Positions 11,870 to 24,900 of a DNA stretch of 64,000 bases are shown one piece after another. The position numbers were made by a program, and so were the translations under genes. The DNA is from Amoeboaphelidium protococcarum. Lineage: Eukaryota > Aphelidiomycota > Aphelidea. The stretch is from assembly GCA_023515745.1 (NCBI GenBank), contig JALECJ010000255.1, positions 72,001 to 136,000 of the forward strand. Reading direction: 5' to 3'. How positions within the stretch are numbered: position 1 is the stretch's first letter; each line of letters starts with the position of its first letter. The notes under the pieces are model-generated. The model was not told where the DNA came from. It saw only the letters and a program-made list of their open reading frames with translations, and made no database searches.

Positions 11870-12157
11870 AGTTGTCCACTCTTAATCAAACTGAGCTGCA
11901 ATGTCGATCAATCAATCAATCAAGTCGTACACGGAAAAGGTTCACCGAGATTAGCGAGAGAACGCGCGAGGAAAGAAGAGAAAAATCGGATCGGCAGAGT
12001 TGAGCGCGAAGACAACTCAATGCTAAAATAAACGAGAGCGATCAAGGGGAAGAATGAATAGGCAAATACGTGGCGCAAAGATTATACATTTTCAACGGTA
12101 CAGTAGATTAAGTATAAATATTCTCTTACGCGCCATCATGGTAAATCAATTAAATAT

Positions 12158-13864
12158 TCAAAAGAATCCCATTGTATGAGCTTTCAAAATTTCGCGGAGC
12201 TACAAATATTACGATGAGCTTTTGAAATCCGCAATAGGAAGTGGATGTGCCTCGGTATTGAACACATACTTGTCCAGAGGTAGGATAGAGTCATCGTCAG
12301 AGAATGTTAGATAGAGGTACTTGAGTGTCTCGCTGAGGAAGAATGATTCCATCTTGTCTTCACGTCGAGGCGTGTCTTTGTGAACGTCTCGCAGTGAACT
12401 GAAGCCGCCACTGTGACCATTGCGCTCTGGGATTCTGCTATACTTTTCTATTGCTATGAATATTTACCATGCTTGGTCTCTATATTTTTACTTTTTAGTT
12501 ATTCGCCAGAAATAGAATAATGATTCCACAGTCTCTGGTCTGAGGATATTGAAAGCATCCTGGTCATGTACAATAATATCCTGATCCACCTTGTCATCAA
12601 GGTTGAAGTAGGCAATTTCAGCTGATAAATGGAGTGGCATCTGATTATACATCTAATAGCAGGTCTCTAACAATTTCTCGGCGAATACCATATACTTGTT
12701 GTATTTCGATTATTGTGCGCTATTCTCAGCCTTGACTTGATTCACAAACAAGGCTATAGTACCTGGCAAGAAACACACCAAATGATCCATCTTTGGCTCA
12801 AGTTTACCTTGGCGACCTTATGGCCGTTCACCGACGAATAACAAACCATTAGGCTTTGAGTAACCGACAAGATGCCGCATAATACCATCTATAGCCTCTT
12901 CAAACTTGGTGCGATAGATCTGTTCCGTCTGGTTGGTTTACAAATACAATTTGGCCAGATACTCGTAATAACTATCACCACGTGAGCCTAGTTTAATTTC
13001 ACGACTTACAAACGTACCACTATCCATAGAGATATAGATAGGTAGCAGACCGTCCAAGGCACCATCCATACCAGATTAGAATAAAAGACGGTGCACATTC
13101 TCAACTTTCTGCCAATACACAAAATCTCCAGTAGCAAGAGACAACTGCCTCCATTCCAACTATATAGTGGTACATTCTGCCAAGGAAGCAACGTGATCAG
13201 GATGCCCAGTTCCCTTGCTAAATATGAACGAAGTCATTGGTATACCGAGTCTTGTATCAAATATTCCTCTAACTTGATCATTATTCTAGTTACTCCTACC
13301 TTTAGAAAATAGTTGTGCCAGCTCTTGGGCTTTCGTAAGGTAAATCTTATCACCAGTGAGATGATGCATGGACAACAAGGATCCCACTATGCGAATAGTG
13401 ACTTCAAACACATTACTCAGACCATCAGTCTTATCAAAGCGAAGCTCCTTCGCAATGTAATCCCTTCCCTTTTTGACTATATCGTCAAGTCCCATAAGAT
13501 GAGCAGTATCCAGACAATCAATAAGCGTATTCGCCAGGCCAAACCATTCACCATCAGGTTGCATGCTCACAGGCTTCAATGTATCATATCCAAACGCATA
13601 CTCTTCATATGCATCAAAGGCATATTAAAACGCTTATACCACACGAGCTTATTGTTATTTGGTAGACATCTTCTCCCCTTATTAAATACTCAATGAACCA
13701 GTGGACCAATTGGTGTAAAGGCTGTGGAACCACCAGGCAAGCAACACCAAGCCAACCGCCAGTAATTCCCACCTTACGGATCTAGATCGTGACTTGATGT
13801 CAGCATTCTTTGTCGCAAGCTTCTCCTCAGACTTGCTTCTTTATAAATTTTAATCAGAAGTCAT
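12158..13864 (-). CDS. GH47 alpha-1,2-mannos­idase, ER/Golgi type II membrane protein
   Basis: An intron-free frame of 568 residues. About residues 27-45 form one hydrophobic signal anchor ([13 protein letters not shown]) after a short basic tail, typical of ER mannosidase I and Golgi class I mannosidases. The lumenal domain contains family blocks such as [31 protein letters not shown] and the C-terminal FNTEAHPLP, which carries the calcium-binding Thr. The enzyme trims alpha-1,2-linked mannose from N-glycans in quality control. The conserved motif ends at about residue 548; twenty more residues follow to TGA through several TAA/TAG codons. I cannot tell an ER from a Golgi paralogue. Confidence 0.9.
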
Positions 13865-14272
13865 GACAGAGTGGATATCACAGCTCCACTATCATACACT
13901 ATTGAAACGGCAAGTAAAACAATGAATTGAGAGAGAGAGAGACAATACAAATGTAAATGGAAGATGAAATTGTCGCTGAAACAGTTTCTAAATTTGAGGC
14001 GCGCGCTGGGAGCTGAAAAAGCGAGAGACAAAAGGGGTCATCAATTGCGCGTCGTCCCCTATTTTGCTCTCTCTTCTCTCTCTCTCTTGTCAGGTACTTA
14101 GGTGGGGGAGAGCCAATAGAGAAAAAATTCTAAAAAATCACATTTAATAACCGAAACCGTCGCGCAACAGCCATTTGACGCGAAAAGTTTTCTTTACACC
14201 AGTCAGAATAGTGTTGGGTTGTCAGTGATTGGAAATAGCAATTTAATACAAATTAGTTGATTTTATTATAGA
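13865..14272. promoter_or_regulatory. Divergent promoter region, GH47 / RACK1
   Basis: A 408-bp spacer between divergent starts. It has a (GA)n run near 13929-13943 and a CT-rich tract near 14068-14091 that mirrors it, a GGCGCGCGC patch at about 13999-14007, and TTGACGCGAAAAG near 14176. These GC-rich motifs stand out against the AT-rich spacers. The assignment as promoter is from position only. Confidence 0.45.
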
Positions 14273-15456
14273 ATGGCTGAATCATTATATTTGCGTGGAA
14301 CCTTAGTTGGACACGGTGGATGGGTCACTGCATTGGCCACCACTCCTGAGTAGCCGGACATGCTGGTCTCTGCCTCGCGCGACAAGACTCTGATGATCTG
14401 GTAGATAACGCGCGAGGAGAACAGTTTCGCTGTGCCAAAGCGTTCGTTGAAGGGCCACAATCACTTTGTGCAAGATGTCGCTGTGACTAGTGATGGTAGA
14501 TTTGCAATGTCCGCATCCTGGGACAAGACTCTGCGTCTGTGGGATCTGCAGACTGGTTAGACTACGCGTCGTTTTGTCGGTCACACCAATGATGTGCTGA
14601 GTGTCTCCTTCTCTCCAGATAGCAGACAGATTGTGAGTGCTAGCCGTGACAGATCTATCAAGTTGTGGAACACTGTTGGTGAGTGCAAGTTCAACATGGT
14701 TGATGGTGGTCACTCTGAGTGGGTGTCCTGCGTCCGCTTCTCTCCTAATCCTGAAAATCCAGTCATTGTGAGCAGTGGATGGGACCGTTTGGTCAAGGTA
14801 GGATTACTTTATGTTTATTACGGGGTATAAGCTTCATAACGTCAACATGTTATTAATGATGTTTAATGATAATATTTGCTACTTCAGATGATGGTCATGT
14901 ATGTGATCATCGATGAGACAAATCAATCACCATAATCTGAATACATTTGACGCCTTGAACTTTTAGGCCCCGTGATAATATACTGTGTGTACTAAGCAGA
15001 TTTCTCATATTCATGTATGTGTAGGTTTGGGATTCTGGCAAGTACAAGTTGCGCACTAACCACTATGGTCACTCTGGTTATGTTAACACTGTTACAATCT
15101 CTCCTGATGGATCTCTGTGTGCATCTGGTGGTAAGGATGGTGTTGTTATGCTGTGGGATGTGAATGAGGGTAAGCACCTGTACTCTCTGGAGACTAGCGA
15201 TCGCGAGACTGTCAACTGCCTGCTCTTCAGTATGAACAGATACTGGCTGTGCGCTGCCACTGACTCTTGCATCAAGATCTGGGACCTGGAGACTAAATAG
15301 ATTGTGGCTGAGTTGCGTGCTGAGGACTATGAGGATTTCTCTGGCAAGGCTGTTCCATTGTGTATCAGTCTGGCTTGGAGTGCTGATGGTCAGACTCTGT
15401 TTGCCGGTTACACTGACAACAACATCAGAGTTTGGCAGGTTGCTCCTCGTTCATGA
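14273..15456 (+). CDS. RACK1: RACK1, ribosome-associated WD40 scaffold
   Basis: Spliced as join(14273..14797,15025..15456), giving 318 residues, the usual RACK1 length. Seven WD blades are recognisable, with GH...WD units such as [61 protein letters not shown] and [11 protein letters not shown]. Several conserved glutamines are TAG. RACK1 sits on the 40S head and links ribosomes to kinase signalling and quality control. The 227-nt intron is three to four times longer than the other introns in this window and contains a box C/D snoRNA candidate. The end is APRS-TGA. Confidence 0.95.
14840..14952 (+). ncRNA. Box C/D snoRNA, U24/snR24-like, in the RACK1 intron
   Basis: Inside the long RACK1 intron. 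The ends pair as CGTCAA (14840-14845) with TTGACG (14947-14952), extended by ATGT with ACAT. Box C-like ATGATGT is at 14856-14862 and box D CTGA at 14937-14940. Directly after box C lies AATATTTGCTAC (14871-14882), complementary to GTAGCAAATATT of the large-subunit rRNA, the known target of U24. A C' -like AGATGATGG follows, and a second guide-like stretch (CAATCACCATAAT) abuts box D. Yeast U24 (snR24) sits in the intron of ASC1, the RACK1 orthologue, so both sequence and host match. The D' box is degenerate. Confidence 0.75.
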
Positions 15457-15660
15457 GTTGATTGACGCGTGAATATATATATTAAAATCGACATTTGATA
15501 CATCTTTATTTTTTATTGTCTCTATAATCCTGATTGCTCTTATACATAACTTTCAAATTCCAAACATTAACGCGTCATGGTATCGCAGCCAGCATCACAA
15601 TCGTTACGGTACTAGCGCATCAGTCATCAGTTCCTATCACTTCCCTAATTAGAATCAATA

Positions 15661-16089
15661 ATGATATTTCACAATATGGATAAACGAAGAGCTCCTTATT
15701 ATACCAAAATAGCCAAGTTTGGATGCGTTAAATGTGCACATAGGTGGAAGTCTGCTCGCGGATAGCCTGGAGTGTATCAAAAGTGCAAGGAGTGCCTGAC
15801 GCCGTGCTTCCCTACCGAGTTTCAGTGCGAGCCACCGAACCGATTGGGAAACATGAATCGCGAAACAATGGTGGGTCACAATAGTGAGCTTTGTCAAAAG
15901 TGTGAAGAACTGGGTTATTCTTGCATGAATGAGATCGGAAACGATGATGATGATATTGCTATGGAGTCTGATTATGCCCAGCTTGTGGATATCGCCCTGG
16001 TTTCAACGCGAAAACTGTCGCAGAAGGAACGCAAGCGATTGGCCAAACAGGGAAAGCTTTCCGCAATGGACGATGATGATCACCATTGA
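15661..16089 (+). CDS. 3CxxC-type zinc-finger protein
   Basis: A 142-residue protein. It has paired metal-ligand motifs: FGCVKCAHRWKS, then YQKCKECL, then HNSELCQKCEELGYSC, the arrangement of the 3CxxC zinc finger found in ZAR1-like and fungal zinc-binding proteins. The tail is acidic and basic (DDDDIAM, KERKRLAKQ) and ends DDDDHH-TGA. One in-frame TAG codes for Gln in the first half. There are two possible starts, ATG 15661 and ATG 15676; the first is used. The family's role is uncertain (RNA binding or receptor trafficking has been proposed for some members). Confidence 0.75.
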
Positions 16090-16390
16090 ATTGTCTCATG
16101 ATTAGTTGTTGCAAGTTTGAAAATATTTTAGCAGTGAGGTGTTTATAAATGATATAAATCAATAACATTTACCATTTGCGATATTAAATCTTCTCTAATG
16201 TCCTAATTATTGTTACTGCAAATGTGTGGGTAAATTATCAATCAGCGTGTAACACTATGATTTCGGCCGCTTTCATCACGTCACTGTGAATATCGCCGCT
16301 CTCGTGTGATCATCAATTCATTTTATTCTCTTCTCCGTTAGTGATCATCACCATTATCTTTCTATTACGTCAAGTATAATAAAGTGTAAA
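16090..16390. other. Intergenic region
   Basis: A 301-bp spacer between the zinc-finger gene and the PA-TM-RING gene, both plus strand. It is AT-rich and no further signal is seen. Confidence 0.4.
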
Positions 16391-18088
16391 ATGGCTTTTA
16401 TATATTTGCGGTTAATTGCAGTTCTTTTAGCGATTCTGATGTAAAATTTAATTGCAAAAGTCACAGTATTATCGACTAATGACACTTATGATGATAGAAT
16501 TGCCGCATTTGGTCCCAATATCGATATTGACTCTCCTGTTAGAGGAATTCTGGTGGCTGTAGATCAACTTTCTCCTAGGCCTACAGAGATTATTAGAGAT
16601 AACACAACAACAATTATTCAGGAATAGCAGGATGTTGATGATGATTAAATTCCTTAATTACAATCTAGCTATATCGAGAATTCACCCAAGGGTTGTGTGC
16701 CTGTATATCCACCAGAGTTTATTTTATAGCCCGCTGGTAATGAGACGATTCCTCCTTGGATAGCTCTGGTGGAGAGAGGATAGTGCTCTTTTGTGGATAA
16801 AGTCAGAGCTATGCAATAATCTGGTGCATCGGCCGTAGTTGTCGGTGACAATGAGCAGCGAAATGGACTGATTGTGATGTTTGGCTCTGGTGACACGAGC
16901 GATATCGACGTACCATCCGTCTTTGTGATGCAGTGGGCTTATAGAGATTTGAGGTATCTTGGGTTGAAGAACTCGTAAACATTTGATGCTCGTGATGGTG
17001 TACCGTCTGATTACATGCTTGGCGATGAGTATCTGTGGGTGGAGATTTCAAAGCAGTAGGACTTCTAATGGCCGATGCTGGACATTATTATTGTGACCAT
17101 TATTGCCCCTATTGTCATATTCATATTTTTGTATTCCCTCTGGAGATTCAGGCGGCGGAGGTTTATAACCGCAGATGGTGAAGCACCTGGAGATGGTGGC
17201 TATATTGGAACATTGTCAGATGAAGATTTGCAGAGGCTTCCTGTAGAAATTTATGAAGGATCTGTGAGAAGTCTTAGTATGACGTCTACTAGCAATTATC
17301 AAGTAGATGATTAACCAGACTCTGGTGCCGCGTCATAAGATTCGGTGTATTAAAGTGAAGGCAAGCGTCGTCGGAATCATTAATAGTATGTGAAGTATGG
17401 TAAAACGTGCGCCATTTGTCTTGATGATTTCGTGGTTGGTGATAAGATTAGGTATTTGGTCAATTGTTGCCATTCTTTCCACATGCAGTGCATTGATCCA
17501 TGGCTTCTTACTAAGAAGAGAGTATGCCCCATTTGTAAGACAGATGTCCTAGTTGATGGCTCTGTGTCGTCCTCCTCAATTAATGAAGAAGATGCAAACT
17601 AGGATGAGCTGAGAATTACCATTGCTGAGCTTCCATAATCATCATCAGAACTTCCGAGTGGATCTACTCTGCATTCTGAGACTTCTCCTTTAGTACCAAA
17701 TGCTGATCTGCCATACTCTTCTTAAAGGTATATCCGGCAAGGCGATGTTGATGATGAAGAATAGAATCTGCATGACTTCATGTTTTAATCCGATTGCAAT
17801 CTAAATGATGATATTCAGTAAGAGTAATAGTCATAAAATGAAAATCAAGATTCTGCAGTATATGATGATGATATGATGGACTCCCCTGCGCTGAGTTCTA
17901 CTAATGCTGTGGAATACTCTAGAAGATCAAGTCGGCCGATATATCAATCTTCTGCTGCGTCATTGAGGAACTCTCGACAGCTGGATCGTTCTGCTGAGAG
18001 TCTTATACTAGGTAGTGTCCGAAATGGGGACCCCCAGTAAAGTTCAAGTGGTAGTTTGTTGGGCCGTTTATTTGGAACTCCTCGATGA
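16391..18088 (+). CDS. PA-TM-RING E3 ubiquitin ligase
   Basis: An intron-free frame of 565 residues. It has an N-terminal signal peptide (LRLIAVLLAILMQ) and a lumenal protease-associated domain at about 95-190 with the hallmark WIALVERGQCSF and ASAVVVGD. A membrane helix follows at about 229-251 (IIIVTIIAPIVIFIFLYSLW) and a RING-H2 finger at about 338-380 (CAICLDDF...CCHSFHMQCIDPWL...CPICK). A Ser/Gln-rich tail ends LFGTPR. This is the layout of RNF13/RNF167/Goliath ligases of endosomes and lysosomes, which ubiquitinate membrane cargo. All eight zinc ligands are present. Confidence 0.9.
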
Positions 18089-18196
18089 TTACTTAATTTT
18101 TAATACATTTTCCTCTCAATTCAATGATTGGTGTACGCTTTATTGTCATATGACCTTTACTAGCGTAAATTTTACCATGTATATTAAATCATTCAG

Positions 18197-19911
18197 TCAT
18201 TTTATCGATGTCGTCGTGTATTCAATCGGTGGAATGTTTTGAAGCTCACCAGCTATAGCTGCCGCAGTAGGCCTCATTTGGGGATCTTGAGCCCAAGCAA
18301 GTTAAACAATCTGGAAGAGCAGCTGCACACGGTAATCCTAAAATGATGCATCCGGTCTTAAACCTTAAAGTACCATCTCACTAATTTAAGCTGATTAGTA
18401 GCCTTCCCAAGCTTTTCTACGCGTCAAAATCTCAAACATCACTACAGCACCAGCGTAAACATCTCTAGCAGGGAGAAGCTGCTCTGGAACTTGTAATTTT
18501 GAAAGAACCTCTGGTGCAGCGTACGTAACAGTGTGGCCCTTCAACTGATTCCATTACATGCCCTACACCACGTTTGCCCGCGAAAGTAGAGTACAAATAC
18601 CAAAGTCTGTCAGAACGGCGCGTTATACACCGCTAGCGTCCTGCTGCACCAAATAGTTACCAGATTTGATGTCATTGTGGACCACAGCATTTTAATGCAA
18701 GATCCACAACGCGGTGAAAACGTCCAAGCATAAAATTTACTGTTACTCCATTGAATAGTTGACCGATTAAGCATATTGAGCTTGATTCAGAATAAGTTAC
18801 TCTAACGAACCTAGTTCGTAATTTATCATAAGCAAGACATTGTTCTGACCATCAAATCCCACTAGCTTTGCAATTTGATCATAGTCTTTAAATCTCCACA
18901 TTAGTGCAATCTCCTATTGAACGCTATCCTTCTGCACTTTGCCAATGAAGCATTTAGCAGCTACAAATTTTGCACCACTTGTAGCATAAGGATGCCCAGT
19001 TGGATATGACAAAATCTCTGCAACCTAAATTTGTGCCTAACCACCTTTGTTGATAAAAGAATTGGGTACCAGTCGAAAGTTTAAATCACGCTTCAACTCC
19101 AAGTATGCAGGCACAGCAACTTCCATCGATGAATTTATAAATGTGGTACCACCCATCGCTGTACCTCCTGTTTAAATCGCCGAACCCATTGCCGCTTTCA
19201 ATGTTTGATCAGTCACACCTCCAATGTTCCTTGTTAACAGCATCTTGGAAGATCTCATGCGAGCCTGGATGTACCTGCGCCGTATGCAATACAAAGACAG
19301 TAGAACCAGTGCAATGATCAAAACGCACACAATCACAATGATGATAATATACAGAGTCATCATTTAGGACTAAGCTCCAGGCTATACTTGTCCAGCTACG
19401 TCGTCATTAAGTGACACGCTGACCGTTATGCTAGTACTTTACTAGTTCGAGCGCAACTCAAAAATTAGTTATGTACTGTAACTAATCAAGATTGCAGTAG
19501 TAGTTTGGGGATCAGATTACAGAGGAGTTGTCATAGTGCTAATATCAACATCAATTTAGGATGAGGTGGAAGTAACGAAACTTATCAAAGCAGCTTAGGA
19601 TAATGACGCACTAGCAAATGTCGTTGTCGCCGTAGTACTAACTGTAGTCGGAGCAGTAGCAGTAGTCGGTGTGGTGATCGTAGAGGGTGTGGTCATCGTC
19701 TTAGTCGTTGTTGCGATCGGAGTAGTAGTAGTAGTAGTAGTAGTAGTTGTTGTTGTTGCTGTGGTATTACCGGTAGATGCCGTCGTCGATTTTGTTGTGG
19801 CAGGAGTCGTCGTAGTAGTGGTAGTGGTCATTGTTGTTGTGGTTGTCGTCGTAGGAGTAGTTGTCGTTGTAGTAGACGTAGTTGTAGTCGTTGTAGTAGT
19901 AGTCGACGTGA

Positions 19912-19972
<61 letters not shown>

Positions 19973-21586
19973 AGTCGACGTGGTTGTCGTTTTCGTGGTC
20001 GTTGTTGTAGTAGTGGTGGTAGTAGTAGTCGTCGTTGTAGATGTAACGGCAGTAGTAGTAGTAGTACTTGTGGTTGTCGGAGTAGAGTCATAATCCAAAT
20101 ACTTTGCAAACACGTAACCACCACCAGACGACGGCATATCCAAACCGTTACTGTTAGAACTATCAAATAATTTAGATCCGCTAGTGAATTAACCAGCTAG
20201 AATCAAGCTATTGTCGATTCCTCTCAGAATATCACGAACGGTGATGCCAGTACCTCGAAAGCTATACAGAAACTTACCAGATGGACTAAACTTCAGCACA
20301 GTTGATGGAGATGATGGAATACTTTAGCTGTTTCCTAATCCATCAACTACATCAACAGAAGGCGATGAAAGCTGTGCTGCCACAAAGACATTTGATACAG
20401 CGTCCACAGCACAATCAACAGCCTAATCATCACTAGCTCCGTCCATTGTCGCTACATATACTATAGAACCAGTTGGACTGTAGGTCGCTACGAAGCCACT
20501 AAGCATTACTCGACTGGGGTTTACACTGCGGACTTATTATCCACTGCCAGCATAAAATCCAAGAGGATATCCTGCATTTTAGTACTAGCCAACAAGAACT
20601 ACGTTTCCATTTGGCGACACACTTAGAGCGGATGGTACTGGTTACGAATCGTCAATACGCACCTGCCACTAGAACGCACCAGCGCTATTGAATTTCACCA
20701 AGAATAGAGCCGACTTTAAAATTAAGTTGCTTTGTTGAGTAATATAGAGATTATATGACGAATCTCGAATGCCTAATAAGCCAATTGGAGTATTGTAGCC
20801 ATTCTACACAGTGTCCCCAAAAGTGAACGATCCAGCAACATACACATCGCCAGTTGACTACGACACGGCAATAGCAGAGTTACATGTTACTACGGCAGCA
20901 TAGCCAATATTGACTCTCCACAGCTCAACACCACTTGGATTGACCTTGCGCAAGTTGCAGACGGTAGTTGTTGGACTGAAGCTAAATCCTCCATAAGTAT
21001 ATGAAAGAGCCTGGTTAACCTACGACATTTGAAAGATATTGTCAGCAGAATCAACTGCAAGCCCTGTAATCCTTTAAAGATCAGCTGGTAGAAATCCAGC
21101 CCACAGATATTGACCCGTCGGCGACCACTTGGCGTGCCATGGAGTTGTTGTACTCTATGCCAAAGTTTGGACCAAAACTCCGTTGAGATAAAATCTCAGA
21201 GCAGCAACACCAAAAACGAAACCTGTTGCAATGATATTACCTTAATTGTCTGTGGTCAATTGCCAGCTGAAAACACCAGTACTGCAGTCAACGGATACTG
21301 TCCATTAAATCTAGCCAGTTTACCCATTAATCTTCAGAAATGCAAATGGTAGAGATCCAGAAACAAAATTCTGTGTGCTCTAGACAGCACCACCAAGAGT
21401 AGTGGAAAACGAGGATTGACCGGCAGCATATCGATGTAGTAGAATGAAATTGCCAGAAGGATCTGTGACTGTGGCGCTGTATTAAAAGAGATTGCTATAC
21501 AATGTGCCAACCCATGATACATTTGCATAGTCACACAAGGCAGTCGATACAAAGCAGCAGATGAGAAGAATCACTAGCGCGTGCAT
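18197..21586 (-). CDS. RK2: beta-propeller receptor kinase
   Basis: A single frame of 1129 residues, paralogue of RK1. It starts MHALVILLICCFVSTALCDY, a signal peptide that has diverged from the MLV(S) starts of the others. Ectodomain repeats include DNQGNIIATGF, DSADNIFQM, STGDVYVAGSFTFGD and SPNGNVVLVGQ. The Thr stalk spans about 499-654 and the membrane helix about 742-765. The kinase has FVAAKCFIGK, HNDIKSGN, DFGIC and YAAPEVL. The C-terminus after the last helix is longer than in RK1. It lies 361 bp downstream of RK3 in tandem, and its end converges on the PA-TM-RING gene with 108 bp between stops. Its MADS-type site is CTAAATATAG at 21771. Confidence 0.85.
19620..20093 (-). repeat. ACN microsatellite encoding the RK2 Thr stalk
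   Basis: In-frame Thr-codon array, about 155 codons, with a pure ACT run near 19916-19965. Confidence 0.9.
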
Positions 21587-21770
21587 TAGATTGCTGATGA
21601 TTTGAATTGATTCAATACCTAGTATATTTTATTAATATCAGCAAAATTGAGGTTGGTTTATTATCATGCTATTATATACTATGTATCAGGATCTGATGAT
21701 GATAAGAATGCATGGGCTCTGTGGAAGATGGCAACGTGGCTAACAAATCAATGTACGAATCGTCATCAAG

Positions 21771-21780
21771 CTAAATATAG
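21771..21780. promoter_or_regulatory. MADS-box-type site upstream of RK2
   Basis: CTAAATATAG, a perfect CTA(A/T)4TAG, 185 bp upstream of the RK2 ATG and inside the RK3-RK2 spacer. The rest of the spacer (21587-21947) shows only weak similarity to the RK3 and RL4 upstream regions. Confidence 0.5.
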
Positions 21781-21947
21781 ATTCAATGGAACTCTGGAGC
21801 AGTTTAGCACATCAGTCAAGAAATATGAGCGCTTTGTTATATACCATTGGGCCACTAATTCCCATTGCTGTACACTTAACAAAATTTAAATGTTGAAACC
21901 ACATCAAAGCATTAAAACATTGCATTAAATCATCATCATTTAAATCA

Positions 21948-24900
21948 TCAAGAATATGCGAGCTTCTGAATTTCGTTAGCAATAGCCGCAGCAACGGGCC
22001 TCATGAAGGGATCTTGAGCCCAAGCAAGTTGAACAACCTGGAAAAGCATTAGAGCACGATTATTCAAAAATTAAGCCTCAGGTCTCAAACCTTGAAGAAC
22101 CATCTCAGTGATTTGAGCTGCTTTATAGCCTTTCCAAGCCTTTTTACGCGCTAAAATCTCAAACATGACCACAGCACCAGCATAAACATCTCTTGCAGGA
22201 AGAAGCTGCTCAGGTACCAATGATCTCGCAAGAACCTCAGGTGCAGCATAAGAGACAGTGTGACCTTGTAGTCGATTCCATTCTATGCCTTACACGACAT
22301 TGGCTTGTGATTGAAGCGTACAGATACCAAAGTCCGTTAGAGAAGCTCTCAAAGCGCCATTAACGTCTTGATACAGTAAGTAATTGCCAGACTTGATGTC
22401 ATTATGGACCACAGCATTCTAATGAAGGACCACTAATGCTGTAATAACGTCAAAGCATAACATTGCCTGCAATTCAAAAGAGTAATCCACCGGTTGAGCT
22501 TGATTCAGAATAAGCTACTCCAGCGAACCAAGTTCGTAATTTATCATGAGCAAGACATTATTTTAACCATCAAATCCCACCAGCTTTGCAATCTGGTCAT
22601 AGTCTTTAAATCTCCACATGAGAGCAATCTCCTACTTAACGCTATCTCTCTATACTTTGCCAATAAAACATTTAGCAGCCACGAATTTAGTACCAGTTGA
22701 AGCAAAAGGATGTCCAGGTGGATACGACAAAATCTCAGCAACCTAAATCTCAGCTTAACCACCTTTATTAATGAAGGAGTTCGGCATCATTCTGAAATTC
22801 AGATCACGCTTCAACTCCAAGTACGCAGGCACAGCGACTTCCATGGACGTGTTCATAAACGTTGTCCCACTCATCAAAGTTCCTACTACTTGAGTCGCAG
22901 CGCTTAATACCGTGTTATATGATTGTTCAGTTGTACCAACAGCACTACTTGATGTCTTGTTCTTCATTCTTGAGGAAAGCATTCGAGTTTTGATGTATCT
23001 GCGCCTAATGCAATACATTGACAGCAGAACAAACACCAAAATCAAAAAGCAGACAATCGCAATGACAACAATGTACAGGGTCATCATAGAGGACTAAGTA
23101 CCAGGCTACACTTATCCTGCTTCGCCATCACTTATGCTTATACTGCCTCCAGATCTGGAGCTATGTTCAGCAGACTTCAAAGTAAACATCACTTGAGTAG
23201 TATAATTCACCAAGCTAGCGGTACTAACAAAACCAAATTCTGATGACGTTGGCAAAGTATTGACTTTACTCTCACCTTGAGACGAAGTAGAGGTTATGTG
23301 GCTTATTATACTACTGCCATATAATCCTGTGCTCATGACTGTCGTAGTACTAGTGGGTGTTGTTGTGGTAGTCGTCGTGGTGGTTGTTGTAGTTGTAGTC
23401 GTAGTAGGCGTGGTTGTAGTAGAGGTAGTAGTCGTCGTCGTAGTCGTTGTTGTGGTCGTCGTAGTAGTTGTCGTACTAGTGGTGGTGGTCGTCGTAGTAG
23501 TTGTCGTACTAGTGGTGGTGGTCGTCGTTGTAGTAGGAGTGGTAGTAGTTGTTGTTGTCGTTGTGGTAGTTGTGGTAGTCGTAGTAGGTGTCGTGGTTGT
23601 AGTTGTAGTTGTAGTTGTCGTGGTCGTGGTCGATGTAGTTGTCGTAGTAGTTGTAGTAGTTGTCGTAGTCGTAGTTGTGGTGGTAGTAGTTGTGGTGGTA
23701 GTTGTGGTAGTACTAGTAGTTGTTGTTGTTGTAGTGGTAGTTGGCGTTTCCACATAGTCCAAGTACTTTGCAAATACCATACCTCCACCAGTTGTCGGCA
23801 AATTCACACCTTTATCGGAGGAGCTATCCAAGAATTTCTACGCACCACTAAAGCTTCCAGCAAAAATCAGACTATTGTTAAAACCTTTTAGTATATTACT
23901 GCCCGAAATACCACTACTGCCGCGAAAGCTATACAGAAACTTACCAGATGGACTGAACTTCAATATACTTGACGCAGATGCTGCAATATTTTAGCTATTT
24001 CCTAATCCGTCAATCATGGCAATAGACGTTGATGAAGAGTATAATCCCACAAAGACATTAGAGTCAGCTCCAACTGCACTGTGGTAGGCATAATCATCAC
24101 CTGATCCGTCCATGGTCGCAACGTAAATTAATGTACCAGATGAACTGAAGGTCGCCACAAAGCCACTTAGCATTATTCGAGCAGGATTTACAGTGCGGAC
24201 CAGTTAACCGTTAGAGTCGTAGAATTTGAGAGGTGAGGCTGTGTTCTGATACGAACCAACCAGGACGACATTTCCATTGGGTGACACACTCAAAGCGGAT
24301 GGTGACGGTTGCGAATCGTCAATGCGTACCAACCACTAGAATACACCATTGTTATTAAATTTGGCCAAAAATAAAGCTGACTTCAGCGTCATATTGCTTT
24401 GTTAAGTGATAAAAAGTTGGTTAGTAGAATCACGAACACCAAGTAAGCCAATTGGAGTCTTATAACCATTCTGCACAGTGTCCCCAAAAGTGAATGATCC
24501 AGCTACATAAACATCACCAGTTGTTTAGGACACGGCGATTGCTGAGCTACATGATACTACCGCAGCATATCCAATGTTGATTTTCCACAACTAAACACCA
24601 CTAGGATTTAACTTACGCAAATTGCAGACGGAAGTAGCAGGACTAAATGAATAACCACCGTAAGTGTAAGAAAGGGTTTAGCTAGCAGGTGAGATTTGAA
24701 AAATGTTGTTACCAGAATCGACTGCAAGTCCGTATATGGTGGGAAATTCATTTGACAGAAAACCAGCCCACAAAAATTGACCTGCTGACGACCACTTGGC
24801 GTGCCATGATGATGTAGTGCTATACGGCAGAGTATAAACTAACACGCCATTGAAATAAAAGTTCAAATCTTCTACGCCAGCGTAAAGTTGACCGGTGGCA

